The position numbers and the translations under genes are program-made. The notes below the pieces were generated by a model, which saw only the letters and a program-made list of their open reading frames with translations, was not told where the DNA came from and ran no database searches. Below are positions 1 to 6,226 of a stretch of DNA of 6,299 nucleotides, piece by piece (position 1 is the first letter of the stretch; each line of letters begins with the position of its first letter). Source of the DNA: JARROD01 sp037384225 (GTDB taxonomy: Bacteria; Pseudomonadota; Gammaproteobacteria; Pseudomonadales; Cellvibrionaceae); NCBI GenBank assembly GCA_037384225.1, contig JARROD010000268.1, positions 1 through 6,299 of the forward strand, written 5' to 3'.

Positions 1-5
1 CTCAA

Positions 6-51
6 TTTTTCTAATCCTCACATAGGGATAGCTATGCTCCGGTTAGAAAAA
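6..51. repeat. Imperfect hairpin downstream of the secreted protein gene
   Basis: TTTTTCTAA (6-14) pairs with TTAGAAAAA (43-51). An inner stem, CATAG (21-25) with CTATG (32-36), is separated from the outer one by a roughly symmetric internal loop. On the minus strand it lies about 70 bases past the stop codon. It has no GC-rich stem or trailing U-tract, so a terminator role is doubtful. A palindromic element end or a recombination-site-like fold is also possible. Confidence 0.4.
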
Positions 52-122
52 TCTGCGCGCGGCCCTGAAAATACCGCTCTAAAAGGTCCTGAGCTCGAAA
101 ATTTATGCAACGATAGGGTAAA

Positions 123-986
123 CTAAAGCAACGTTTTAGCTTCTTGCTTAAGTTTTTCAATGTAAGTCTTTCTGTCTGGCCTTGACAACTCCTCAAATGC
201 AGAAAACAAAATAGTATCTGTCAGTCGATACGATTTCTCATCCAGCTCCAGAATCCTTCGTGCAATTTCATTTATCGCCGGTTTATAATTGATTTCTTTC
301 AAAATATAAACCAATATAGTTGCATACGTTTGATCCGTTTCGTTTTCAAGCCTGGATAAAACCACTTTCGCTCCTGTATCTCCGGTTAGTCGAATATCCA
401 ACAATTTGAGAAAGGACTTGATATGGTGCTCCACGGTACTTTCAGAATTTGCCAATATAACGGAGACTTTATTTTCAGGAGTAAGAGTATCATTAAGTAA
501 AGCTTGTACTTTCTCTTGAATTTTTAGCTCATTCGCCTCTTTTTCAGACTCGGTAATAAATGCAGATCGTTTTCGCATATAAAATGCAATTGGCCCATAT
601 TGAGATGGAACATTTGCTTCACTATCTCCTACCCCCAGCTTAGTTGGGGTAAATTGTTCGTAGTCATCTACCATAAATCTACCGTACACCGATTCATTGT
701 TAAACCACGCATGAGCGTTTGCATGTGCATATCCATGACAGTTGTATTTGCTTGTGGCTGATTTTAAAGTTGTAGTCCCCGGATAGCCGGCTAAAATCCA
801 TTCTTCTAACGCACTACTAATATCAAATCCCGGATCACCATAGATTTCATTTAAATGTAAATGACTAACAGCGTTTCCTTTGGTCGTATTCCAATCTGAA
901 GAACTGTAATAGACTTGACCAAATGAAAAGTTAGATAGTACAACAGTGGCAGTAAGAAGCATAAGTCCTTTCTTTAGATATTTCAT
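123..986 (-). CDS. Secreted hypothetical protein with an N-C-H-G-Y-A motif
   Basis: This 287-residue protein has a clear Sec signal peptide: Lys-rich start (KYLKK), hydrophobic core at 8-22, and probable cleavage after Ser-Phe-Gly23 before Gln24. I do not recognise a named family with certainty. The notable motif is YNCHGYAHANAHAW (81-94). Similar Asn-Cys-His-x-Tyr-Ala motifs occur in uncharacterised secreted proteins that may have a cysteine-peptidase or amidase-like fold (recollection, not a search result). The C-terminal half (about 145-287) is charged and predicted helical, perhaps a helical-repeat domain. The start is supported by GAGGA at 996-1000, 9 nt upstream. Composition differs from the operon: one 60-base line inside this gene counts 35% GC against 63% for a line inside the exporter. 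With the Gln directly after the signal peptide, this suggests acquisition, perhaps from a Bacteroidota-like source. The reading frame is intact. A structural or adhesive protein is the main alternative. Confidence 0.85.
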   Translation of the reverse strand: MKYLKKGLMLLTATVVLSNFSFGQVYYSSSDWNTTKGNAVSHLHLNEIYGDPGFDISSALEEWILAGYPGTTTLKSATSKYNCHGYAHANAHAWFNNESVYGRFMVDDYEQFTPTKLGVGDSEANVPSQYGPIAFYMRKRSAFITESEKEANELKIQEKVQALLNDTLTPENKVSVILANSESTVEHHIKSFLKLLDIRLTGDTGAKVVLSRLENETDQTYATILVYILKEINYKPAINEIARRILELDEKSYRLTDTILFSAFEELSRPDRKTYIEKLKQEAKTLL

Positions 987-995
987 AGCATAATG

Positions 996-1000
996 TCCTC
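996..1000 (-). promoter_or_regulatory. Shine-Dalgarno of the secreted protein gene
   Basis: On the minus strand this reads GAGGA, 9 nt before the ATG at 984-986. It supports that start. The nearby ATG at 989-991 is out of frame. Confidence 0.65.
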
Positions 1001-1009
1001 GCTAGCTTA

Positions 1010-1015
1010 AATATA
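1010..1015 (-). promoter_or_regulatory. Possible -10 element for the secreted protein gene
   Basis: The minus strand reads TATATT within GGTATATTTAA, about 24 nt upstream of the ATG, which is a plausible sigma-70 -10 hexamer. No good -35 box is present at 16-18 nt spacing; the best position reads ACCTAA. The long palindrome begins just upstream and would overlap the -35 zone. This is a weak call. Confidence 0.3.
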
Positions 1016-1026
1016 CCCAAAGCGTT

Positions 1027-1160
1027 TGAAATTTAGGTATGCAGAGTGCGTCAATTTTTGTTCCTGGCAAGGCGCGACGACGCTGCATGGCAGGCCCCAT
1101 GTGAGGAGGAGCAACGCGGCCAGGGGCAAAAAGGGGCGTGCTCTGTGCACCTAAATTTTA
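1027..1160 (+). repeat. 134-bp imperfect palindrome with G-T wobble bias
   Basis: Arms 1027-1068 and 1119-1160 can pair along 42 positions (each pair sums to 2187). There are 31 Watson-Crick pairs, 8 G-T pairs read on the plus strand and 3 true mismatches (1039, 1053, 1054). The centre carries a further hairpin, CATGG (1086-1090) with CCATG (1097-1101), extended by two more G-T pairs. The loop is 1091-1096. No open reading frame of interest is present. It looks like a non-autonomous interspersed palindromic element or a structured RNA, and it sits directly upstream of the secreted protein gene. Confidence 0.75.
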
Positions 1161-1472
1161 CCATTATCTGCTTGTATAAATTCCTTTCAAGGCAGAACAA
1201 AACACTTTGTATGCTGTGGGTGGCGAATTCTTGTTTCAAGCAGGTTTGGGTAGTTGGAACAGCCCTTGGCAAAAAGTTTCCCACTGGAAAGTGAGGTTTC
1301 GGCAAAGCTTCGTGTTAGGCGACAATTATCTTGGCCGGTTTGATCACGCCGTTTCTTTGGGTTAATTTCTCCTCTGTTGATGATGGTGATTTTGCGCGCC
1401 TGGGTCCGTACACGGCTCCTCACACAGGGCTAAGGCTGGAATTTTTAAAGAGTACAAATTTTCTCCGTAAGA
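1161..1472. other. Gene-free intergenic stretch
   Basis: I see no credible gene, RNA gene or terminator here. Short reading frames on both strands lack ribosome binding sites and recognisable protein character. Minor items are a weak hairpin ACAAA/TTTGT (1197-1210), a GTTAGGC at 1314-1320 with no partner, and TCCTCACACAGGG at 1417-1429, which resembles sequences elsewhere in the window. It may be decayed DNA between two repeat elements. Confidence 0.5.
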
Positions 1473-1609
1473 GGGTCGGGGGGGTAAGGTATTTTTTTCT
1501 GCAAGAACCCTAAAAAGTCAGCCAGGCACAATCACTAATGGTAGTTACGCCCAGCTTGCACCGCCCCTGCTACGAGCAAGCAGAAAAAAATACCTTACCC
1601 CCCCGGCCC
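1473..1609. repeat. 26-bp perfect inverted repeat with homopolymer runs
   Basis: Arms 1477-1502 and 1580-1605 are perfectly complementary over 26 bp. They extend to 30 bp (1473-1502 with 1580-1609) if one G-T pair is allowed. The arms contain a run of seven G, the core GTAAGGTA, a run of seven T and CTGC. The 77-base interior has no gene. An alternative small hairpin, CTGCT (1567-1571) with AGCAG (1579-1583), would compete with the inner end of the long stem. There is no terminator-like U-tract outside the stem. This may be a miniature mobile element or a relic of one. Confidence 0.8.
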
Positions 1610-1651
1610 GGCTACTGGCACGTTTACCAACCCAACTACCAGCAAGAATTC

Positions 1652-1683
1652 AGCAAATTCAGGGTCAAGCAAATTCAGGGTCA
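1652..1683. repeat. Two tandem copies of a 16-bp unit
   Basis: AGCAAATTCAGGGTCA is repeated exactly at 1652-1667 and 1668-1683. A degenerate partial unit (AGCAAGAATTC) precedes it at 1641-1651. The second copy runs into the left arm of the palindrome at 1678-1691, so the tandem duplication appears to involve the end of that element. Confidence 0.85.
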
Positions 1684-1732
1684 GGCCTTACCCTCTGCAG
1701 CGAAAAAGGGGGTACAATGTAAGGCCTGACCC
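1678..1732. repeat. REP-like palindrome (GGGTCAGGCCTTAC arms)
   Basis: GGGTCAGGCCTTAC (1678-1691) and its exact reverse complement (1719-1732) form a 14-bp stem with a 27-base loop that carries A5 and G5 runs. The GGGTCAGG...CTTAC style of arm resembles sequences I associate with REP-associated tyrosine (Y1) transposases in gammaproteobacteria. That association is recollection, and no transposase gene is in the window. The stem lies just downstream of the activator gene and could stabilise its mRNA 3' end, but no U-tract follows on the minus strand. Confidence 0.65.
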
Positions 1733-1750
1733 CTACCATGACCCCTACCA
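1727..1750. repeat. Two tandem copies of a 12-bp unit beside the activator stop codon
   Basis: TGACCCCTACCA occurs exactly twice, at 1727-1738 and 1739-1750. The first copy includes the outer end of the REP-like right arm. The block ends one base before the activator's last codon (the TGA stop occupies 1752-1754 on the minus strand). Confidence 0.8.
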
Positions 1751-1751
1751 C

Positions 1752-3038
1752 TCAATGCGTCCGCGGTCGAAAATCCCTCGACTGCAGACCATGCTTTTTC
1801 AACACCGTTTGCAAATGCGAGCGATTCATTTCAATCCGCCGCGCCAATTCCGCAACACTGCCACCCACCTCCCGCAGCCCCTGCTGTAAAAACTCCTTCT
1901 CCGCTTGGTCACTGGCCGCTTTTTTATACTCGCCAAGCGCTCCGTTGCTAAGTTGTACCTTGCTCACCGACGCCGACTCTGTAACAGTGGATGTTGCAGT
2001 AGTGGCCGAAGTCTCAGGACGAATATCCTCGGGCAAGTGCTCCAGGTCCGCCGTGTCCCCGGCCAGACACGTAAGTCGGTAGATAATATTCCGCAATTCG
2101 CGAATGTTACCCGGATAACGATAGTGCAATATAAAATCGGTCAACCTCCCGGTCATTTTCACCGGGGTGCGATTCATGCGCTCCGCCGCTTCGTCACAAA
2201 AGTATTCGCACAACAGCGGAATTTCATCAGCTCGCTCCCGCAGCGATGGCACTGTGACATGAATGACATCGAGCCGGTAAAACAAGTCTTCTCTGAAGCC
2301 GCCTTCACGACTGAGCTGGCGCAGGTTTTTGTTGGTGGCGGCAACGACCCGGGCGTCGACTTCGATTATCTGATCCGAACCCACACGCTGGATTTCATTG
2401 GATTGCAGTACCCGCAATAGCTTCACTTGACTCAACAGCGGCATCTCGCCGATTTCATCGAGAAAGATACTGCCGCCGTGGGCGCTTTCAAACTTGCCCT
2501 TGCGGTCGCCGGTGGCGCCGGTGAAGGCGCCTTTTTTATGGCCGAAGAGTTCCGATTCCAGCAGGTTTTCCGGAATCGCGCCGCAGTTGACGGAGATGTA
2601 AGGTTTGTCGGCGCGGTTGCCGTTGGCGTGTATCACTTTTGCCATCAGTTCCTTGCCGGTGCCGCTCTCGCCGTCGATCAGCACCGGCAGGTCGGTGGGC
2701 GCGGCTTTTTCCGCGACTTCCAGGGCTTCCAGCAGTTTCGGATTTTCGCCGAACACGCCCTCGAAGACGAAGCTGCGCTCAAGCAGCGCCTGGCGACGCT
2801 CCGCTTCGCTGGCGCTGGCGGCTGCGGGCTTGGCCGCGGAGGCGGCGACAAAGCGTTCGCGGTGGGATAGTTGCATGATTTCGTCGCGCAGGCTGTTGCA
2901 CTGGTCGAGCAGTTTTTGAATTTCCGGGCGCTCGAGCCGGGGCGCCCAACGCAGCGTTGAGCGAAAAATTTCCACCTTTTCCAACACCCCGGCGTAGGAC
3001 AGGGCGGCGGATTTGATTTTCGGGTTGTAGAGTTTCAT
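1752..3038 (-). CDS. Sigma-54-dependent transcriptional activator without a receiver domain (AAA+ and Fis-type HTH)
   Basis: This is a bacterial enhancer-binding protein of the NtrC/PspF superfamily, which hydrolyses ATP to remodel sigma-54 RNA polymerase into an open complex. The AAA+ core spans about residues 92-338: Walker A 123-130 (GESGTGKE), the sigma-54 contact loop GAFTGA at 170-175, Walker B Asp194-Glu195 in FLDEIGE, sensor I Asn236, candidate arginine fingers Arg249 and Arg255, and sensor II in NIRELRN (311-317). A Ser/Thr/Ala-rich linker (341-366) leads to a C-terminal Fis-type helix-turn-helix (378-418, LARRIEMNRSHLQTVLKKHG). The N-terminal 95 residues are short and helical with an Ala-rich tail. 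They show no receiver fold or phosphorylatable Asp motif, so control by an ordinary two-component kinase is unlikely. ATG shares one base with the exporter stop (TGATG). Only a weak Shine-Dalgarno (GGCGAG) precedes it, so translation is probably coupled. Target promoters are unknown. Confidence 0.95.
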   Translation of the reverse strand: MKLYNPKIKSAALSYAGVLEKVEIFRSTLRWAPRLERPEIQKLLDQCNSLRDEIMQLSHRERFVAASAAKPAAASASEAERRQALLERSFVFEGVFGENPKLLEALEVAEKAAPTDLPVLIDGESGTGKELMAKVIHANGNRADKPYISVNCGAIPENLLESELFGHKKGAFTGATGDRKGKFESAHGGSIFLDEIGEMPLLSQVKLLRVLQSNEIQRVGSDQIIEVDARVVAATNKNLRQLSREGGFREDLFYRLDVIHVTVPSLRERADEIPLLCEYFCDEAAERMNRTPVKMTGRLTDFILHYRYPGNIRELRNIIYRLTCLAGDTADLEHLPEDIRPETSATTATSTVTESASVSKVQLSNGALGEYKKAASDQAEKEFLQQGLREVGGSVAELARRIEMNRSHLQTVLKKHGLQSRDFRPRTH

Positions 3039-6000
3039 CAGTTTGCGCTCGCCATTTGTTTTTGCACCAGTTGAAAGTACATGCCGCGGCGCTCGACCAG
3101 TTCATCGTGGCTGCCCTGTTCGGCGATGGCGCCGTTGTACAGCACCAGAATCTTGTCGGCCTGGCGGATGGTGCTGAGGCGGTGGGCGATCACCACCGCA
3201 GTGCGGCCGCGGAGTATCTCTTGCATGTTCTGCAGAATGTTACTCTCCGATTGGGTGTCCAGGGCCGAGGTCGCCTCGTCGAATACCAGCAGCCGCGGAT
3301 CGTGGTAGAGCGCCCGGGCGATGCAAATGCGCTGAATCTGACCGCCGGACAGCCCCATGCCGCGCTCCCCCACTACCTGTTCATAGGCCAGCGGCAGGGC
3401 GCTGATAAACTCGTGGGCATCGGCGGTTTTCGCCACTTCCACAATCCGCCGGCGGTCGGGGTTTTCCTCGCCGGTGGCGATGTTTTCCGCCACCGTGCCG
3501 GAAAACAACAGGTTCGACTGCATCACGTAGCCGATACGGGCGCGGTAGTATTCCTTGTCGATGAGGTTGAGGTCGTAGCCGTCCACGGTGATCCGGCCCT
3601 CGGTGGGCGGGTAGAAACCCACCAGTATCTTGGCCAGGGTGGTTTTACCCGAACCGCTTTGGCCGACGATGGCGATAAGCTCTCCCGGTCCTATGGCAAA
3701 GCTGATGTTTTCCAGCACATAGGGGGTCTCCCGCTGGCCGTAGCGAAAGTAGACGTCCTCGAAACGGATATCACCGCGTAAATCAGGTAGCGCGATGCGC
3801 GATTCCAAATCCCCCGGACTTTGCTCCGGCTCCATATCGAGGATGTCCCCGAGCCGCTCCATGGCCACACCGGCGGCGTGCACCCGGTTCCACAGCCCGA
3901 CCAGTCCCATCAGCGGCGCCAGCACACTGCCCATAAGGGCGTTGAAGGCGATCAACTGACCGATGGAAAGCACCTGATCCAGGACCATATTGGCGCCCAC
4001 CCACAGGATCACGATGGTGGTGGCGGCGCTGAGCAACTGGCTGGCGAGACCGACGAAGATACCGAATTTTTGCGCCTTGTACTGCACCCCCAGGGAGTGG
4101 GCGTATTTGCGCTCCCACTTCAGGCGCATGCTGCGCTCTATGCCCATGCCCTTGACGGTTTCCACCCCGCCCAGGGTTTCCATCAGCGCCGCTTCGGCGT
4201 CGGTGGAGGCGGCGAAGGTATCGCGGGCGTATTGTTTGACCTTGGGCGTGACCGCCACTGTCAGAATCATAATCGGAATCACAAAGGCAATCAGCAGCAG
4301 CGTCAGGGTGACGTTGTACAGAAACAAAATGGTGAAATAGATAAAGACCATCAACAGATTTAACACCGTGGTGATGGTGGATTCGGTGAGAAACGCGCGG
4401 ATGGTCTGGTTTTCCTGAAAGCGGGCGAAGATATCGCCGGTTTTACGGGTGGCGAAAAAAGACATGGGCAGGGACAGGGCGTGTTTGAAAAAATGCGACA
4501 TCATGGTGAAATCCATATTGCGCACCATATAAGTCGACAAAAACGCCCGCAGTACCGAGGTCAACTGGGTGAAGATATTGGTGATAATCAAACCGATAAT
4601 CATCAGATTCAACAGCGGCACGTTCTGATGCACGATCACCCGGTCGAGAATATTCTGCATAATGATCGGCGGCGCCAGGCCCAGCAGTTGAATGATAAAG
4701 GTGGCCAGAAACAGGTGCGCGAGAATCTGTTTATAGGGCCTGAGATAACCCACAAACCGCACCCAGGGCGAGCGGCTCGCCGCTACCTGCACCCGCTCGG
4801 CGCCGGGGTTGAACAGCAGGCAGGTACCGCCCCAGCCGCGCTCGAATTCCGCCACCGTCAGTTTCTTGAAACCGGGTCCGGGGTCGGCCACCCAAACGTG
4901 GTGTTTCGACAACCCGTAGACAATGATGTAGTGGTAACCCTCCCAGTGAGCGATCAACGGCAGCTCGAACCCGAGCAGGGACTCATAAGTACACTGCACA
5001 CCGCGGGTGGAGAAACCCAGGGACTCGCCGACCCGGGCCAGGCTGTCCAGGGTCGCGCCCTGGGTGGTGACATTGGCCATCTCCCGCAGCTTGCCCAGGG
5101 TCATGGGAATATCGTAGTAGCGGCAAATCATCGCCAGACAGGCCGCACCGCAGTCCATCTCCTCGGCCTGGGGCACCAGCGGAAAACGCCTGAGCACACG
5201 CTCCCCCCGCGCCGCCCGGGATTTGAAATCCAGCAACAGCGGCCGCCGCCGGCGCTCGGCGAGCTGCTTCTGCCGCTGCAGCTCGCGATCGAGAAACTGC
5301 ATCCGCTGCTCCAGCGCGTCTCTCAGTTTCGCATTGCTTTCGAGAATAAAATGCAACGTGCGCTCCGGAATCACCAACAGCGCGACATCGGTAACCGCCA
5401 GCGCCGAAAACGGCTGCTCCTGCCGCATCAGACAGGCCCGCTCCCCAAACACCTCGCCCTGACGCAAATTCGCCAGCGGATATTCCACCCCCTCCTCCGT
5501 GCGCTGGAGTTTAACCTCACCCTGGCGCACCACATACAAGCGGCGATCGCCACTGTCGCCCTGCTCCAGAATCGTCTCCCCGGCGCTAATGCGTTTCACA
5601 CCCACACTGCGCACAAAGCTCTCGATTTCGCTTTTGTCCACCTTGCCACGCAGATCAAACAGCCGTGTCACCAGCCCGCCGGCGGTACTGATAGCCACAT
5701 AGCTGGTGATAAAAGCGCGCGCCTGAGGGTTCTGCGCCAACAGCGGCGCGAACGCGGCACGGGGGAAGCACACCAGCTCGGTTTTCGCCGAGGCCCGCGC
5801 CGAGTATTCCAGGGACGACGCCCGCAACACCGCCAGCTCGGCGAAAACTTCGCCCGCCTTGCGCACCCCGACACTGACCTCCCTACCCTGCTCTTCACTG
5901 AACAGACGCACGGCACCGGTTTTAATCACATAGAGGCAATCACTGCGCTCGCCCTCGCGGCAGATGGCGTCGCCGAATTTATAGAATTTCGATTCCGCCT

Positions 6001-6103
6001 GCCGCAACAGCTGCTCCAGCTCCTCGGGCGTGAAGGCTGAAAGAATTTCGACGGCGCCGAGAAAATCCAGCACGGGGTTTTTTGCTTTGCTTTCGATATC
6101 CAA
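3038..6103 (-). CDS. Peptidase-containing ABC exporter (C39) with two N-terminal cNMP-binding-type domains
   Basis: This is a predicted inner-membrane exporter that removes a double-glycine leader and drives the cargo out with ATP. Domains in order: two cyclic-nucleotide-binding-type folds (about residues 14-130 and 145-255), a charged Arg/Gln-rich linker (262-305), a C39 peptidase (309-430), six hydrophobic segments (about 463-735) and an ABC ATPase (778-1015). The C39 triad is visible: Cys318 in DCGAAC, His391 in GYHYIIVYG and Asp407 in ADPGPG, with Gln312 as likely oxyanion residue. The ATPase has Walker A 814-821 (GQSGSGKT), Q-loop Gln862, signature LSGGQ 918-922, Walker B Asp942-Glu943 and H-loop His974, so both enzymes look intact. 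The start is TTG: an in-frame TGA lies two codons upstream and an AGGAGGT sits 7 nt before it. The architecture resembles the HetC-type family. The cargo is unknown, and no HlyD-type adaptor is in view. The stop overlaps the next gene by one base. Confidence 0.95.
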   Translation of the reverse strand: MDIESKAKNPVLDFLGAVEILSAFTPEELEQLLRQAESKFYKFGDAICREGERSDCLYVIKTGAVRLFSEEQGREVSVGVRKAGEVFAELAVLRASSLEYSARASAKTELVCFPRAAFAPLLAQNPQARAFITSYVAISTAGGLVTRLFDLRGKVDKSEIESFVRSVGVKRISAGETILEQGDSGDRRLYVVRQGEVKLQRTEEGVEYPLANLRQGEVFGERACLMRQEQPFSALAVTDVALLVIPERTLHFILESNAKLRDALEQRMQFLDRELQRQKQLAERRRRPLLLDFKSRAARGERVLRRFPLVPQAEEMDCGAACLAMICRYYDIPMTLGKLREMANVTTQGATLDSLARVGESLGFSTRGVQCTYESLLGFELPLIAHWEGYHYIIVYGLSKHHVWVADPGPGFKKLTVAEFERGWGGTCLLFNPGAERVQVAASRSPWVRFVGYLRPYKQILAHLFLATFIIQLLGLAPPIIMQNILDRVIVHQNVPLLNLMIIGLIITNIFTQLTSVLRAFLSTYMVRNMDFTMMSHFFKHALSLPMSFFATRKTGDIFARFQENQTIRAFLTESTITTVLNLLMVFIYFTILFLYNVTLTLLLIAFVIPIMILTVAVTPKVKQYARDTFAASTDAEAALMETLGGVETVKGMGIERSMRLKWERKYAHSLGVQYKAQKFGIFVGLASQLLSAATTIVILWVGANMVLDQVLSIGQLIAFNALMGSVLAPLMGLVGLWNRVHAAGVAMERLGDILDMEPEQSPGDLESRIALPDLRGDIRFEDVYFRYGQRETPYVLENISFAIGPGELIAIVGQSGSGKTTLAKILVGFYPPTEGRITVDGYDLNLIDKEYYRARIGYVMQSNLLFSGTVAENIATGEENPDRRRIVEVAKTADAHEFISALPLAYEQVVGERGMGLSGGQIQRICIARALYHDPRLLVFDEATSALDTQSESNILQNMQEILRGRTAVVIAHRLSTIRQADKILVLYNGAIAEQGSHDELVERRGMYFQLVQKQMASAN

Positions 6104-6109
6104 AGGTCA

Positions 6110-6116
6110 ACCTCCT
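6110..6116 (-). promoter_or_regulatory. Strong Shine-Dalgarno that fixes the TTG start of the exporter
   Basis: The minus strand reads AGGAGGT, 7 nt before TTG (6101-6103). An in-frame TGA at 6107-6109 rules out any more upstream start. The next in-frame alternative (a GTG at codon 11) has no comparable ribosome binding site. Confidence 0.85.
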
Positions 6117-6168
6117 GGTAAGACAACCCTGATAACCAACTCCGGCAACTGGTAGGCGAATTTAATAT

Positions 6169-6185
6169 CTGTTTTGCAACGACAG
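6169..6185. repeat. Direct repeat, gene-proximal copy (CTGTTTTGCAACGACAG)
   Basis: This 17-base stretch matches 6227-6243 (CTGTTTTGGAGCGACAA) at 14 of 17 positions, in the same orientation and 58 bases apart. The copies lie upstream of the exporter gene. They could be regulatory sites, or a relic of the palindromic element at 6227-6299, whose outer arm forms the second copy. Confidence 0.45.
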
Positions 6186-6226
6186 ACTTGAAAAGACAGC
6201 CGTTCCCGTCGAGGCGACTTGGGTAA

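Noticed and set aside
6..51. attC-like fold or intrinsic terminator at the window start
   Set aside because: The core sites deviate from RYYYAAC/GTTRRRY, the stem is short and AT-rich, and no U-tract follows on either strand. Kept only as a hairpin.
1314..1320. GTTAGGC, identical to a typical right core site of an integron attC
   Set aside because: No matching RYYYAAC partner or folded-site layout lies within the expected distance, the adjacent gene orientation does not fit a cassette, and no integrase is present.
1400..1430. Minus-strand GAGGAGCCGTGTACGG, reminiscent of group II intron domain V
   Set aside because: The complementary 3' half of a domain V hairpin is absent, and no reverse transcriptase is present.
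1046..1513. Short open frames on both strands in the intergenic region
   Set aside because: Their low-complexity translations show no recognisable motif, they lack ribosome sites, and they overlap palindromic repeats.
1478..1605. CRISPR array or intrinsic terminator at the 26-bp inverted repeat
   Set aside because: There are only two arms in inverted orientation rather than regularly spaced direct repeats, and no U-tract outside the stem.
4481..6040. Long plus-strand open frame of 519 codons
   Set aside because: It is antisense to the exporter, His/Gln/Arg-rich as expected from a shadow frame in GC-rich DNA, and has no domain or ribosome site.
6144..6159. Sigma-54-like promoter upstream of the exporter (minus strand, TTGC at the -12 position)
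   Set aside because: The -24 dinucleotide reads CG where GG is nearly invariant, and the flanking consensus bases are poor.
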